Shown in pieces: positions 1 to 6,390 of a stretch of DNA of 6,758 nt. Both the position numbers and the translations under genes were made by a program. The stretch lies in contig JAGKWZ010000305.1 of the NCBI GenBank assembly GCA_021151605.1, positions 1 to 6,758 of the forward strand, given 5' to 3'. Position 1 is the first letter of the stretch, and the number at the start of each line of letters is the position of its first letter. This DNA is from Verrucomicrobiaceae bacterium. Lineage in GTDB: Bacteria; Verrucomicrobiota; Verrucomicrobiia; Verrucomicrobiales; Verrucomicrobiaceae. The notes under the pieces were generated by a model. That model had not been told where the DNA came from. It ran no database searches and saw only the letters and a program-made list of their open reading frames with translations.

Positions 1-2525
1 TCCGGCACCACGGAGCGCACGCGGCCTTTCTGCTCCAGCGTGTTTGCGGTGAAATGCTCCGTCAGCTCCTCGATCTCCGCATCGGTCAGGCCGCTGTAGG
101 CTTTGCCGATCACTCGCAGCGCTCCGGTTTCGTCTCGGACAGCAAAGGTGTAGTCGCTCAGCACGTGGGCACGTTTGCCGTGACCTTGCTCAGCCTTCAC
201 CACGACCACATCCAGCGTGGCAAAGGCTTTCTTCAGCTTCAGCCAGGACTTGCCGCGTCGCCCCGGCGTATAGGCACTGGACGCATCTTTGATGATCAGC
301 CCCTCATTGCCACGACGACGAGCTGCCATGAAGAGCGCCTCAATCTCCTCCGCTGAGGCTGCCTTTTCCACCGTGATCAGCGCCATGCCCTCCGGCATCA
401 GCAAAGTCTCCAAAGCCTGCCGACGCTCGCTCAAGCTGCGCTCCAGCAGTGACTCTTCATTCAGCCAAAGCAGATCAAAGACGACGAAGCGCACCGAGAT
501 GTCGCTCGGCATGAAAAGGTCCGCCTGATCACGCCGCCCGAGCCGCTTTTGCAGGTCAAAGAAGGTCAGCTTTTTGCCTTCCGCATACGCGATGATCTCG
601 CCATCCAGGATCACATCAGTATTCAGCGCACTCACCGCCCGCAGGACCTCCGGGAACTGGGCACCGATGGGCTTCAGATCCCGTGTGTAGATCTCCGCAC
701 GACCACCCACACGATGCACTTGCGCACGGATACCATCGTATTTGTCCTCCACCCAGACCGACTCTGCCGCCATGCGCTCCCAAATGTCCACCGCCGTCTC
801 TTCGGGTGACGCCAGCATCACCTTGATCGGCACAAAGGCTCGCGGCTTCGCCTCCTCCAGCCGACCCGATTTCGCCAGAAGGGCCGCACGCCCGATGTCC
901 CCGCAGAGCATCGCCGCCTCACGCACGGCATCCGCTTTTTGCTCAAAGGCAGCGGCCACGGCTTCCTCGATCAAACCCTCCTTTGATCCCATGCGCAGCT
1001 CACTCGTCATCAGTCGCACCAGCCAGGAGCCATCTTGGGCGGAGAGCCGCTGGAAACAGGCTTTGAGCAAATTCACCCGCACCACCTGGCTGCCTGCATT
1101 TCTCAGTTGGTCAAAAAGCAGCGCCACCTCCGCCAACGGCATCTCGACAGGACTCAGCGCTGCTCTTTGCAGCACCAAAAACGCCGTGCGCCCGGCATCA
1201 GCCTGACTGCGTGAGATGGCTCGATACTCCACATCACTCACGCCACTGACCTCCTGCAAGGCCCGCCGGATCAGTGCCCAGCCTGTGTTTAGCGGAGCCT
1301 CTCCCGCTGCGGGATCACTCGTCATGCCCGAGCAATACCTCACGGCCCGAACCAAATCTGTCTCCTCCAACTCTCGAAGATACCCCGACAGCCGCTCCAC
1401 CTTCTTCAGCCTCGAAGACTCCTCCGCCGTCCCCGCACAAACCGATGCCCAACGCGCAAAACCATTCTTGGAAAGCTCCACATACACCGCAGGACATTCG
1501 TCATTCGTCATTCGAACTTCGTCATTCCTGGCAAAGCCCATTTCCATCTGGTCCGCTTTCTCCAGCGTCCACGCTTCGACTCCACGCGCCCGCAGATCCG
1601 CCGCGAACTCCTGCGTGTAGCCATGCACCAGATACACCCGGCGCGGCTTCACCGTCTCCACGGTCTCGATGAGTTCGGGATAGTCCGCGTGATCACTCAG
1701 CGGGAAAATTTCATCCACCTGATAGCGATACCTCGCGCCTGGTTGCAGCGCCCAGCCTGTCATCATCGCCGTGCGGCAGACTTTGAGCTTCTTCAGCGCC
1801 AGCGACTTGCCATTGCTCGGCGGGAAGAGCAGCACATGCCCGCGTGCCTCCGCGGCATCGAAGAGCCGATACTCCGGCAGCTTCCCGAGGATCGGCTTCA
1901 CCGCCTCTGTCATCTCCCAGACCGACTTGTGGAGCATCACAGGGAACCCAGCCTCCGCCAGCGCACAGAGGATCTCCTGCGCCTTCCCCAGCGAGTAGCC
2001 GAGCATCACCGGGATGCCACCATCCTCCAGCGTCTCACGCACAAACTTCAGCATCTGGGAGATCACCTCGCCCATCGGTGGAAAACGGAAGTGCGGCAGC
2101 CCAAAGGTCGTCTCCATGATCAGTGTGTCAGCTGGCAGCAGCTCGCAACGCTCTGAGCTCAGCCCTTGGCGCAGTTTGTAGTCGCCCGTGTAGAGCAGCG
2201 TCGCGCCATCACTTTTGCGCGTCAGATGCAGCATCGCCGAGCCGAGGATATGCCCCGCAGGGAAGAGCCGTAGCTCCCAGCCTTCCCATTCATGCACCTC
2301 ACGCATCGGCAGGGCATGGAAAGCGCCGTCCTTCTTCAGCCCATAGCGCTCACGCATCAGATGCAGCGTTAGCTCGGAGCAAAAGGTCGTCTGATGCCGT
2401 GCCACATGATCCGCATGAGCATGGGAAATAAAAGCCCGCTCCACCCCGAAGTGCGGGTCCAGCCACAGGTCCGCCTCAGGCAGATAAATCCCGTGGCGAT
2501 GGGTGACAGTGAGGAGCGGTGGCAT
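1..2525 (-). CDS. Fused ligase-associated MBL-fold DNA exonuclease / ATP-dependent DNA ligase (3' end beyond window)
   Basis: The reverse strand reads without a stop from an ATG at 2525 to the left edge (841 codons seen). Residues 1-330 are a metallo-beta-lactamase/beta-CASP-type exonuclease: D23, the metal-binding HAHADH at 35-40, H92 in AGHILGS, D115 in YTGDY, SDHADY at 277-282 and VHGY at 300-303. Residues from about 345 form an ATP-dependent ligase: an N-terminal DNA-binding domain to about 560, then motif I KYDG at 595-598 with K595 as the expected AMP-accepting lysine, motif III DGE at 641-643, motif IV EGLIIK at 741-746 and motif V WLKLKK at 761-766, then the start of the OB fold. Only the last part of the OB domain is missing. 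In other bacteria these are two adjacent genes, next to an Lhr helicase and a metallophosphoesterase. The expected role is trimming and sealing DNA ends in repair. The start is supported because MPPLLTVTHRHGIYLPEADLWLD resembles the family's N terminus; no clear ribosome site precedes it. Confidence 0.93.
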   Translation of the reverse strand, partial: MPPLLTVTHRHGIYLPEADLWLDPHFGVERAFISHAHADHVARHQTTFCSELTLHLMRERYGLKKDGAFHALPMREVHEWEGWELRLFPAGHILGSAMLHLTRKSDGATLLYTGDYKLRQGLSSERCELLPADTLIMETTFGLPHFRFPPMGEVISQMLKFVRETLEDGGIPVMLGYSLGKAQEILCALAEAGFPVMLHKSVWEMTEAVKPILGKLPEYRLFDAAEARGHVLLFPPSNGKSLALKKLKVCRTAMMTGWALQPGARYRYQVDEIFPLSDHADYPELIETVETVKPRRVYLVHGYTQEFAADLRARGVEAWTLEKADQMEMGFARNDEVRMTNDECPAVYVELSKNGFARWASVCAGTAEESSRLKKVERLSGYLRELEETDLVRAVRYCSGMTSDPAAGEAPLNTGWALIRRALQEVSGVSDVEYRAISRSQADAGRTAFLVLQRAALSPVEMPLAEVALLFDQLRNAGSQVVRVNLLKACFQRLSAQDGSWLVRLMTSELRMGSKEGLIEEAVAAAFEQKADAVREAAMLCGDIGRAALLAKSGRLEEAKPRAFVPIKVMLASPEETAVDIWERMAAESVWVEDKYDGIRAQVHRVGGRAEIYTRDLKPIGAQFPEVLRAVSALNTDVILDGEIIAYAEGKKLTFFDLQKRLGRRDQADLFMPSDISVRFVVFDLLWLNEESLLERSLSERRQALETLLMPEGMALITVEKAASAEEIEALFMAARRRGNEGLIIKDASSAYTPGRRGKSWLKLKKAFATLDVVVVKAEQGHGKRAHVLSDYTFAVRDETGALRVIGKAYSGLTDAEIEELTEHFTANTLEQKGRVRSVVP
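1495..1527. repeat. Heptad microrepeat in the exonuclease-ligase linker
   Basis: On the plus strand CATTCGT occurs at 1495-1501 and 1502-1508, CATTCGA at 1509-1515, and a further CATTC at 1523-1527 after a short TTCGAACTTCG spacer that contains the palindrome TTCGAA. The tract is 33 bases, equal to 11 codons, and lies inside the fused gene. It is read as a short polar stretch, about residues 334-344 (NDEVRMTNDEC), exactly where the exonuclease domain ends and the ligase domain begins. It could be a slippage-made linker or a short intergenic repeat captured when two genes fused. Similar ATTCGTC repeats are, from memory, scattered in some Verrucomicrobiota and Planctomycetota genomes; this was not searched. 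Confidence 0.7.
2511..2516 (+). promoter_or_regulatory. Possible Shine-Dalgarno site for the 2524 start
   Basis: GAGGAG is followed by seven bases and then ATG at 2524. It is the main reason to prefer that start. It overlaps the first codons of the divergent exonuclease-ligase gene, where the complementary CTCCTC encodes two leucines, so it could be coincidental. Confidence 0.35.
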
Positions 2526-3033
2526 GAGCGGTTCAAGACTACGAATGGAAAGCTGGATCGAACAGCACGTCTCGAACAATCCCCTTTCTTTTCCGCCTCA
2601 GGTTCCCCAAAATGCAGACGCTATGCTCCAATCCATTCTCGCCTCTCCATCGAAGCCGAAGCATTCGGATGAACCCATGGAAGACTGGTATCTGGAAGGC
2701 CTCGAAGTCCTGGAGAACTCCAAGCGGGTGGATGAACTCAAGAAGCGCATGACTCAGAGAGCCACTCAGCAGTGGGGGCTCTACTTTGATCTACTCATGA
2801 TCGCCGTTTGGATCGCGTTGAGTCTGTGGCGGAAACGACTTGAGTCTGAATCCCTTTGGTCATTCATGATTTACGGCCTACTCTTTTTTTCATTCATCAT
2901 CCGCATCATCGAGCGCATCGAGAGTGTCTCCATCGCCCGAGTCGAGGCGGCCATGGAGCTGACCCAGTTGTTGAGCAAAATGCGCCGCAACCCTCAGGAG
3001 AAAGGTTGCACTGCTGCCAGCTCTGCCAATTAA
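2524..3033 (+). CDS. Unrecognised small membrane protein with two predicted helices
   Basis: I do not recognise the family. From ATG 2524 the protein has 169 residues: a polar, proline-containing N terminus (about 1-50), a charged, probably helical stretch (EDWYLEGLEVLENSKRVDELKKRM, written here only as a landmark near 53-76), then hydrophobic segments at about 86-102 and 111-129 and a basic C-terminal tail. This suggests an inner-membrane protein with both ends on the same side. The start is uncertain. ATG 2524 has a good GAGGAG seven bases upstream, but that site lies inside the divergent ligase gene and may be chance. ATGs at 2545, 2623 and 2677 are alternatives, and the last would leave about 150 bases for divergent promoters. 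The stop is 11 bases before rdgB, so the two are probably cotranscribed. A real gene is likely; function is unknown. Confidence 0.6.
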   Translation: MSGSRLRMESWIEQHVSNNPLSFPPQVPQNADAMLQSILASPSKPKHSDEPMEDWYLEGLEVLENSKRVDELKKRMTQRATQQWGLYFDLLMIAVWIALSLWRKRLESESLWSFMIYGLLFFSFIIRIIERIESVSIARVEAAMELTQLLSKMRRNPQEKGCTAASSAN

Positions 3034-3044
3034 ACATCATCCCA

Positions 3045-3641
3045 ATGCCCGACATCATCTTCGCCACCTCCAATGCCCACAAAGTCCAGGAAGTCGCCGC
3101 CATGCTTGGTGTGCCCTGGCAGGTTCAGGGATTAAAAGCCTACCCTCACGTGCAGCTCCCGGAGGAGACCGGCACCACCTTCGAGGCCAATGCCATCCTC
3201 AAAGCCGAAGCCGCCAGCGCCGCTCTGCCCGGAGTGTATGTCATCGCCGATGACTCGGGGCTCGAAGTCGATGCTTTGAACGGCGAGCCCGGCGTCTATT
3301 CCGCCCGCTATGCCGGCCCCGACGCCACCGATGCCGACAACCGTGTGCGCTTGAAGGCTGAGCTGAGCAAACTGCCGCCAGCCACCTTCACGGGCCGTTT
3401 CCACTGCTGCCTCGTGCTCGCCAAAGAGGGCCAAACCCTGCACGTCACCCACGGAGCCGTCGAGGGCAATCTGAGACTCGAAGAGCAAGGCATCGGCGGC
3501 TTCGGCTACGACCCTCTTTTCCAGCCCGACGGCTTCGCCGACACCTTCGGCGTGCTCCCCGCTGAGGTCAAAAACCAGCTCAGCCATCGTGCGCGTGCTT
3601 TGGCCGAGATGAAGGCATGGATGGAGGCGAATCTGCGTTGA
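3045..3641 (+). CDS. rdgB: RdgB/HAM1-type non-canonical purine NTP pyrophosphatase (dITP/XTP)
   Basis: The 198-residue product matches the usual length of the RdgB/Ham1 family. These cytoplasmic enzymes hydrolyse dITP, ITP and XTP to the monophosphate and pyrophosphate, keeping deaminated purines out of DNA and RNA. Visible landmarks are the N-terminal substrate-binding FATSNAHKVQE at about residues 6-16, the catalytic ADDSGLEVDALNG signature with GVYSARYAG following at about 67-88, GIGGFGYDPLF near 147-157, and the C-terminal KNQLSHRARAL. All expected family landmarks are present and I see no damage. The chosen ATG puts the first strand MPDIIFATSN at the N terminus as in relatives. An in-frame extension back to 2856 overlaps the preceding gene and has no family character. 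No convincing ribosome site is visible, so translation may depend on coupling to the gene 11 bases upstream. The following gene overlaps its stop codon. Confidence 0.96.
   Translation: MPDIIFATSNAHKVQEVAAMLGVPWQVQGLKAYPHVQLPEETGTTFEANAILKAEAASAALPGVYVIADDSGLEVDALNGEPGVYSARYAGPDATDADNRVRLKAELSKLPPATFTGRFHCCLVLAKEGQTLHVTHGAVEGNLRLEEQGIGGFGYDPLFQPDGFADTFGVLPAEVKNQLSHRARALAEMKAWMEANLR
3623..3627 (+). promoter_or_regulatory. Shine-Dalgarno site favouring a TTG start at 3638
   Basis: GGAGG lies ten bases before the TTG that overlaps the rdgB stop codon. It sits inside the 3' end of rdgB. The ATG at 3617 lies before it and so cannot use it. Confidence 0.4.
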
Positions 3642-3958
3642 GCACGCGCCGACCAATCCCAAGTCGCCGCAAGCATCCCAGTGATGGTGCCTGGAAGTTT
3701 ATCATGGGCTTAGCCTTCGCCTATTTGGTCTTCTGCACGGCAAGACTCATACACCAGGACAACGTGGACCCAGCCTTCGTCTCGAACAGGTCATTTGCTC
3801 CGCTCGCTGCTTGGTATTCGCTACTGACATCCCTATGCCTGTTTGTGCATTGGGAGTCTTGGGAGCTTCCACAAAGGATTACCGCTTGTTTGATGCTTTT
3901 TGGCGTTGGATACCTTCTCTTTGGGTTCCTTCTGATTCTTCTTAACGGCCTTTTTTGA
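3638..3958 (+). CDS. Unrecognised small membrane protein with three predicted helices
   Basis: I do not recognise this family. With a TTG start at 3638 the product is 106 residues. It has a basic N terminus (TRRPIPSRRK) and hydrophobic segments at about 19-38, 53-71 and 81-103, with tryptophans at the second membrane boundary (HWESWE). This is consistent with a three-pass inner-membrane protein with the N terminus in the cytoplasm. The TTG overlaps the rdgB stop in a TTGA and has GGAGG at 3623-3627, ten bases upstream, which favours translational coupling. ATG 3617 (113 residues) and ATG 3704 are alternatives. It lies 10 bases before the lipoprotein gene. Codon use looks less GC-biased than in rdgB, which fits a lineage-specific, weakly expressed gene, but that is only an impression. 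Confidence 0.55.
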   Translation: MSTRRPIPSRRKHPSDGAWKFIMGLAFAYLVFCTARLIHQDNVDPAFVSNRSFAPLAAWYSLLTSLCLFVHWESWELPQRITACLMLFGVGYLLFGFLLILLNGLF

Positions 3959-3968
3959 AGCATTTCCA

Positions 3969-4814
3969 ATGCGCCCGCTCCTGCTCTTCTGCCTGTTCCT
4001 CGCCTCCTGCGCACATCCTCCGCTGCCGACACCGCCGCCGTCGCTCGATCCCGAGCCCGTGCCGGTGCCGGAGCCTTTTCAGCCCACACCGGAGCCCACG
4101 ACCTCTTGGCGCACGCTGAGTGAAGAGGTCATCCCTCTGCCAAACCATGCTTCCTGCCTGCGATTGAGCGTGCGTGGCAGTGAGGGCGAGGTCGCGCTCT
4201 CCGTCGTCCGCTTTGACAGCAGCTCCTGCACCCTCCGCGTGATCGATCAGCCGCAGTCCTGGTCCTTCAGCGACCTCTTGGGCGACTCCATGCGCTCGGT
4301 GAAAGCCATCGCGGGAGTGAATGGCGGCTACTTTCATCCCGACTTCACCCCGCTCGGCCTCATGATCGCCGATGGCAAACGCCAGGGCCAGTTCACCCGC
4401 TCCAGCCTTGTCTCCGGCATGATCCGCGTGCGTGGTGGAGAACCTGCTTTGATCTGGAACAGCGAGTCTCCCGACACCGCCAATGCCAGCGATCTCCTCC
4501 AAGCCGGCCCGCGTCTGGTGGATGCAGGCCAGCCTGTCACCGGCCTGAATCGCACGAAGCTCGCCGCTCGCACCTTCATCGCCACCGATAGCGGCTCAGG
4601 CTGGCTCATCGGCACCGCTCACAGCACCACGCTGCACGGACTCGCCGACCTTCTCACCTCCCCCGGCCTCATCTCCGGCCTGCGCATCCAGCGGGCTCTG
4701 AATCTTGATGGCGGCCGCTCGACCGCCTTTTATGCCCGAACCAACGATGGCCGCGAGATCAGCCACCCAGGCTGGAGCACGGTGAGGAATTACTTAGCAG
4801 TCGTGCCGAGGTGA
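3969..4814 (+). CDS. Lipoprotein with NAGPA/DUF2233-type phosphodiester glycosidase domain
   Basis: The 281-residue protein begins with a lipoprotein signal: MRPLLLFCLF followed by the lipobox LASC at 11-14, so C14 should be lipid-modified after cleavage. A proline-rich spacer (about 17-45, with PEP-type repeats) then separates the anchor from the globular domain. That domain carries the landmarks of the phosphodiester N-acetylglucosaminidase (NAGPA, DUF2233) superfamily: GVNGGYF at 116-122, PLGLMIADG at 128-136, LQAGPRLVD at 177-185, and LNLDGGRSTAF at 244-254 near the C terminus. Family members remove sugars from phosphodiesters or act on cell-surface glycans; the substrate here is unknown. 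It probably faces the periplasm at the outer membrane. The residue after the lipid cysteine is alanine, not aspartate, so inner-membrane retention is not indicated. It is the last of four closely spaced plus-strand genes and converges on the porin gene. Confidence 0.87.
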   Translation: MRPLLLFCLFLASCAHPPLPTPPPSLDPEPVPVPEPFQPTPEPTTSWRTLSEEVIPLPNHASCLRLSVRGSEGEVALSVVRFDSSSCTLRVIDQPQSWSFSDLLGDSMRSVKAIAGVNGGYFHPDFTPLGLMIADGKRQGQFTRSSLVSGMIRVRGGEPALIWNSESPDTANASDLLQAGPRLVDAGQPVTGLNRTKLAARTFIATDSGSGWLIGTAHSTTLHGLADLLTSPGLISGLRIQRALNLDGGRSTAFYARTNDGREISHPGWSTVRNYLAVVPR

Positions 4815-4833
4815 TTCTATGCGGGGAAGGCAC

Positions 4834-6168
4834 CTAATAGTTAAGTGTCAGCATCAGATAAGCGAAGTCGGCGTCATCTCCTCGACCTGTATCTTCCAAA
4901 TAGGAGCCTGCAAAAAAGCGGCTGTAGCCGAGGAGCATGTCGAGGTGTGGCGTGAGCTTGGCGTTCACCGTGAAGTCGACCTCAGCCCCAGCTTCGTTGC
5001 TGGCAGAAGGCGTGATCTTGCGGACACGAGTCGTGCCATTGGCGCGATACCAGGCATCCCCGGTATCCGCCAGCCAGAAACCGTGGAGATCCAGCGTGGT
5101 CTTCACCTTGCTGTGAGGCTGGGCAGCGAGTCGGAGCACCAGATTGTGCATGTTTTGCCAGCTCATCGTGTCCATAAATCCATAGGGCGGATGATTCGTC
5201 GGGAAGAGATTTTGGAAGGTGTTCGTCTGTCTGTCCGCAGCATTGCCGTCACCACTGCCATGGCTGTATTCCAGCGCGAGCCTTGGCTTCCATGAGGTCT
5301 TCAGCCAATTATAGCCGCCTTCCAGATGAAAGGCATAGGCTCTCAAATCTTGGCCCAAAACCTGACCAGCTTGCCCGGCCAGGTCAAAGGTGTAATCCCA
5401 GCCCGCCAGCTTCAGCGGATCACCTTTCATCCGTGTGCCGAGCGTGACGAAGTCCGTGGCCCCTGCCAATGCTTCTTCGTGGAGATGAAAGGCGTAGAAG
5501 TCCGTCGCCTGCACAGGGATGAAGCTGCTACTGAAGTAGAGCCCACTGAAGACCTCACGGCGTGAATTCTGCGTGTCGGTGAAGTCTGAGACATTGAAGT
5601 GAGACTCATGAGGCCGCACGACACTGGAGACGAAGCCGTCCAGCCACCAAGTGTCCTGCTGGTAGTGCAGCTTGGCGGCATCAAAGGTGCGGCTGAAGTT
5701 CAGCCACTCCAGAGGACCGACGAGGCGCTCATCGCCGTAGCTCAGGACTTGGCGTCCGACTTTGAAGGAGAGGTGCTTGGGATCGCCGAATTCTAGCGAC
5801 GCCAGACGGAGATCAAAGGCATCATCGCCTTCAGCACCCTGCTGAAGCGGCACATCGGCTCGGTCGGAGAATGACTCCCGCACATCCTGCCCTTGAACCA
5901 CGATCCTTAGCCAATCAGCAGGCTGCCACTCGATGCCCAGGCGGATGCGGTGCAGCAGCCAGGAGTCGTCCGTGACGGAGTCCCGTGCGTCATTAAAATC
6001 AAAGACATTGTTTCGATATTCACCTCTCACCCGAGCCTGAAATGTGAAGTGGAAGTTATCCAGTGGCTCCACCACAGGGGTCGGAATGACACCTGCCTGA
6101 AGGTTTAGGCAGAGCAAGGAAAGGGCGGTGGTGAATAACGGACGCATCAGGCTTTTCCAACCATCCAT
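4834..6168 (-). CDS. Alginate-export (AlgE-like) family outer-membrane beta-barrel porin
   Basis: From ATG 6168 the product is 444 residues with a signal peptide (hydrophobic core LFTTALSLLCLNLQA, cleavage near residue 25). The mature part alternates polar and aromatic residues as barrel strands do, and ends in LMLTLNY with a C-terminal aromatic residue, typical for barrels handled by the Bam machinery. The stretch RIRLGIEWQPADWL followed by FKVGRQVLSYGDERLVG (about 138-151 for the GRQ...LVG part), then EWLNFSRTFDAAKL, is the conserved core of alginate-export-type porins. Such proteins pass anionic polysaccharides or small solutes across the outer membrane; no alginate biosynthesis genes are visible here, so the substrate is open. 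ATG 6147 gives a more compact signal peptide and is an alternative; an in-frame TTG at 6186 is unlikely. It ends 19 bases from the stop of the convergent lipoprotein gene and no terminator hairpin is evident between them. Confidence 0.88.
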   Translation of the reverse strand: MDGWKSLMRPLFTTALSLLCLNLQAGVIPTPVVEPLDNFHFTFQARVRGEYRNNVFDFNDARDSVTDDSWLLHRIRLGIEWQPADWLRIVVQGQDVRESFSDRADVPLQQGAEGDDAFDLRLASLEFGDPKHLSFKVGRQVLSYGDERLVGPLEWLNFSRTFDAAKLHYQQDTWWLDGFVSSVVRPHESHFNVSDFTDTQNSRREVFSGLYFSSSFIPVQATDFYAFHLHEEALAGATDFVTLGTRMKGDPLKLAGWDYTFDLAGQAGQVLGQDLRAYAFHLEGGYNWLKTSWKPRLALEYSHGSGDGNAADRQTNTFQNLFPTNHPPYGFMDTMSWQNMHNLVLRLAAQPHSKVKTTLDLHGFWLADTGDAWYRANGTTRVRKITPSASNEAGAEVDFTVNAKLTPHLDMLLGYSRFFAGSYLEDTGRGDDADFAYLMLTLNY

Positions 6169-6195
6169 GCTCCCAAAGTGAAACAAAAATAGACT

Positions 6196-6218
6196 CTCGT
6201 GATGTCATTCATCGCGAG
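6196..6218. promoter_or_regulatory. Inverted repeat upstream of the porin gene (operator or hairpin)
   Basis: The arms CTCGTGATG (6196-6204) and CATCGCGAG (6210-6218) flank a five-base TCATT loop. Read as plus-strand RNA all nine positions pair, one as a G-U wobble; as minus-strand RNA that position is a mismatch. GTGATG inside the left arm can also pair with CATCAC at 6223-6228. It lies about 30-50 bases upstream of the likely porin start, where an operator or leader structure would sit. Confidence 0.4.
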
Positions 6219-6283
6219 TTGGCATCACCAGCAGGCGGCATTCATGTCCATGCCCACAGTGTGGACGACGACTCTGGAACGCG

Positions 6284-6301
6284 ATGTTTGAGCTCAAACA
6301 T
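6284..6301. promoter_or_regulatory. 18-bp perfect palindrome
   Basis: ATGTTTGAGCTCAAACAT is identical to its own reverse complement, with no spacer. A spacerless palindrome of this length is a typical binding site for a dimeric protein; as an RNA or cruciform stem it would need a few central bases for the loop. It is also the first member of the spaced repeat set that follows. Confidence 0.6.
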
Positions 6302-6364
6302 GGGTCTCTTTGGCTTCAAAGAGGGGGTATTGAAGCTCAAAGGAGGGCGTGTTCGACCTCAAAG
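6287..6364. repeat. Four short repeats with 21-22-bp spacing
   Basis: CTCAAA at 6293-6298, TTCAAA at 6315-6320, CTCAAA at 6336-6341 and CTCAAA at 6358-6363 are spaced 22, 21 and 22 bases, about two DNA turns. Each is preceded by an imperfect inverted half: TTTGAG, CTTTGG, TTGAAG and TTCGAC. Copies 1 and 2 are near-perfect inverted repeats, copies 3 and 4 progressively worse. The second forms a hairpin with arms CTCTTTG (6306-6312) and CAAAGAG (6317-6323). This looks like a row of binding sites on one face of the helix, or a degenerate tandem repeat. Confidence 0.55.
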
Positions 6365-6390
6365 AATGCCCTCCAGAGGCAGCTGGAGGG
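6342..6390. other. Two mutually exclusive hairpins sharing one arm
   Basis: CCCTCCAG (6369-6376) pairs perfectly with CTGGAGGG (6383-6390) across a six-base loop. The same C-rich arm, as GCCCTCC (6368-6374), also pairs perfectly with GGAGGGC (6342-6348) across a 19-base loop. Only one can form at a time. There is no U-run after the second stem on either strand, so it is not a standard intrinsic terminator. Confidence 0.45.

Noticed and set aside
742..2156. Long plus-strand frames (742-1206, 1216-1620, 1623-2156 and others) opposite the exonuclease-ligase
   Set aside because: They are antisense to a gene with clear catalytic motifs on the minus strand, have low-complexity Ser/Arg/His-rich products and show no domain.
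2856..3044. N-terminal extension of rdgB by 63 residues
   Set aside because: It overlaps the upstream membrane-protein gene in another frame, and the RdgB family begins at the MPDIIFATSN strand.
3937..3958. T-rich tract near the end of the small membrane-protein gene as a terminator
   Set aside because: No stable GC-rich stem precedes the T-run, and it lies inside coding sequence with the next gene 10 bases on.
3132..4502. Minus-strand frames of 176 and 186 residues opposite rdgB and the lipoprotein gene
   Set aside because: Both overlap strongly supported plus-strand genes and have no recognisable domain; they are a by-product of GC-rich codon use.
4819..5295. Plus-strand 158-residue frame at the end of the porin gene
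   Set aside because: Antisense to barrel strands of the porin; no domain or ribosome site.
6284..6364. CRISPR array
   Set aside because: Repeat units are about 6-14 bases, imperfect and spaced 21-22 bases in total; far too short for CRISPR repeats and spacers.
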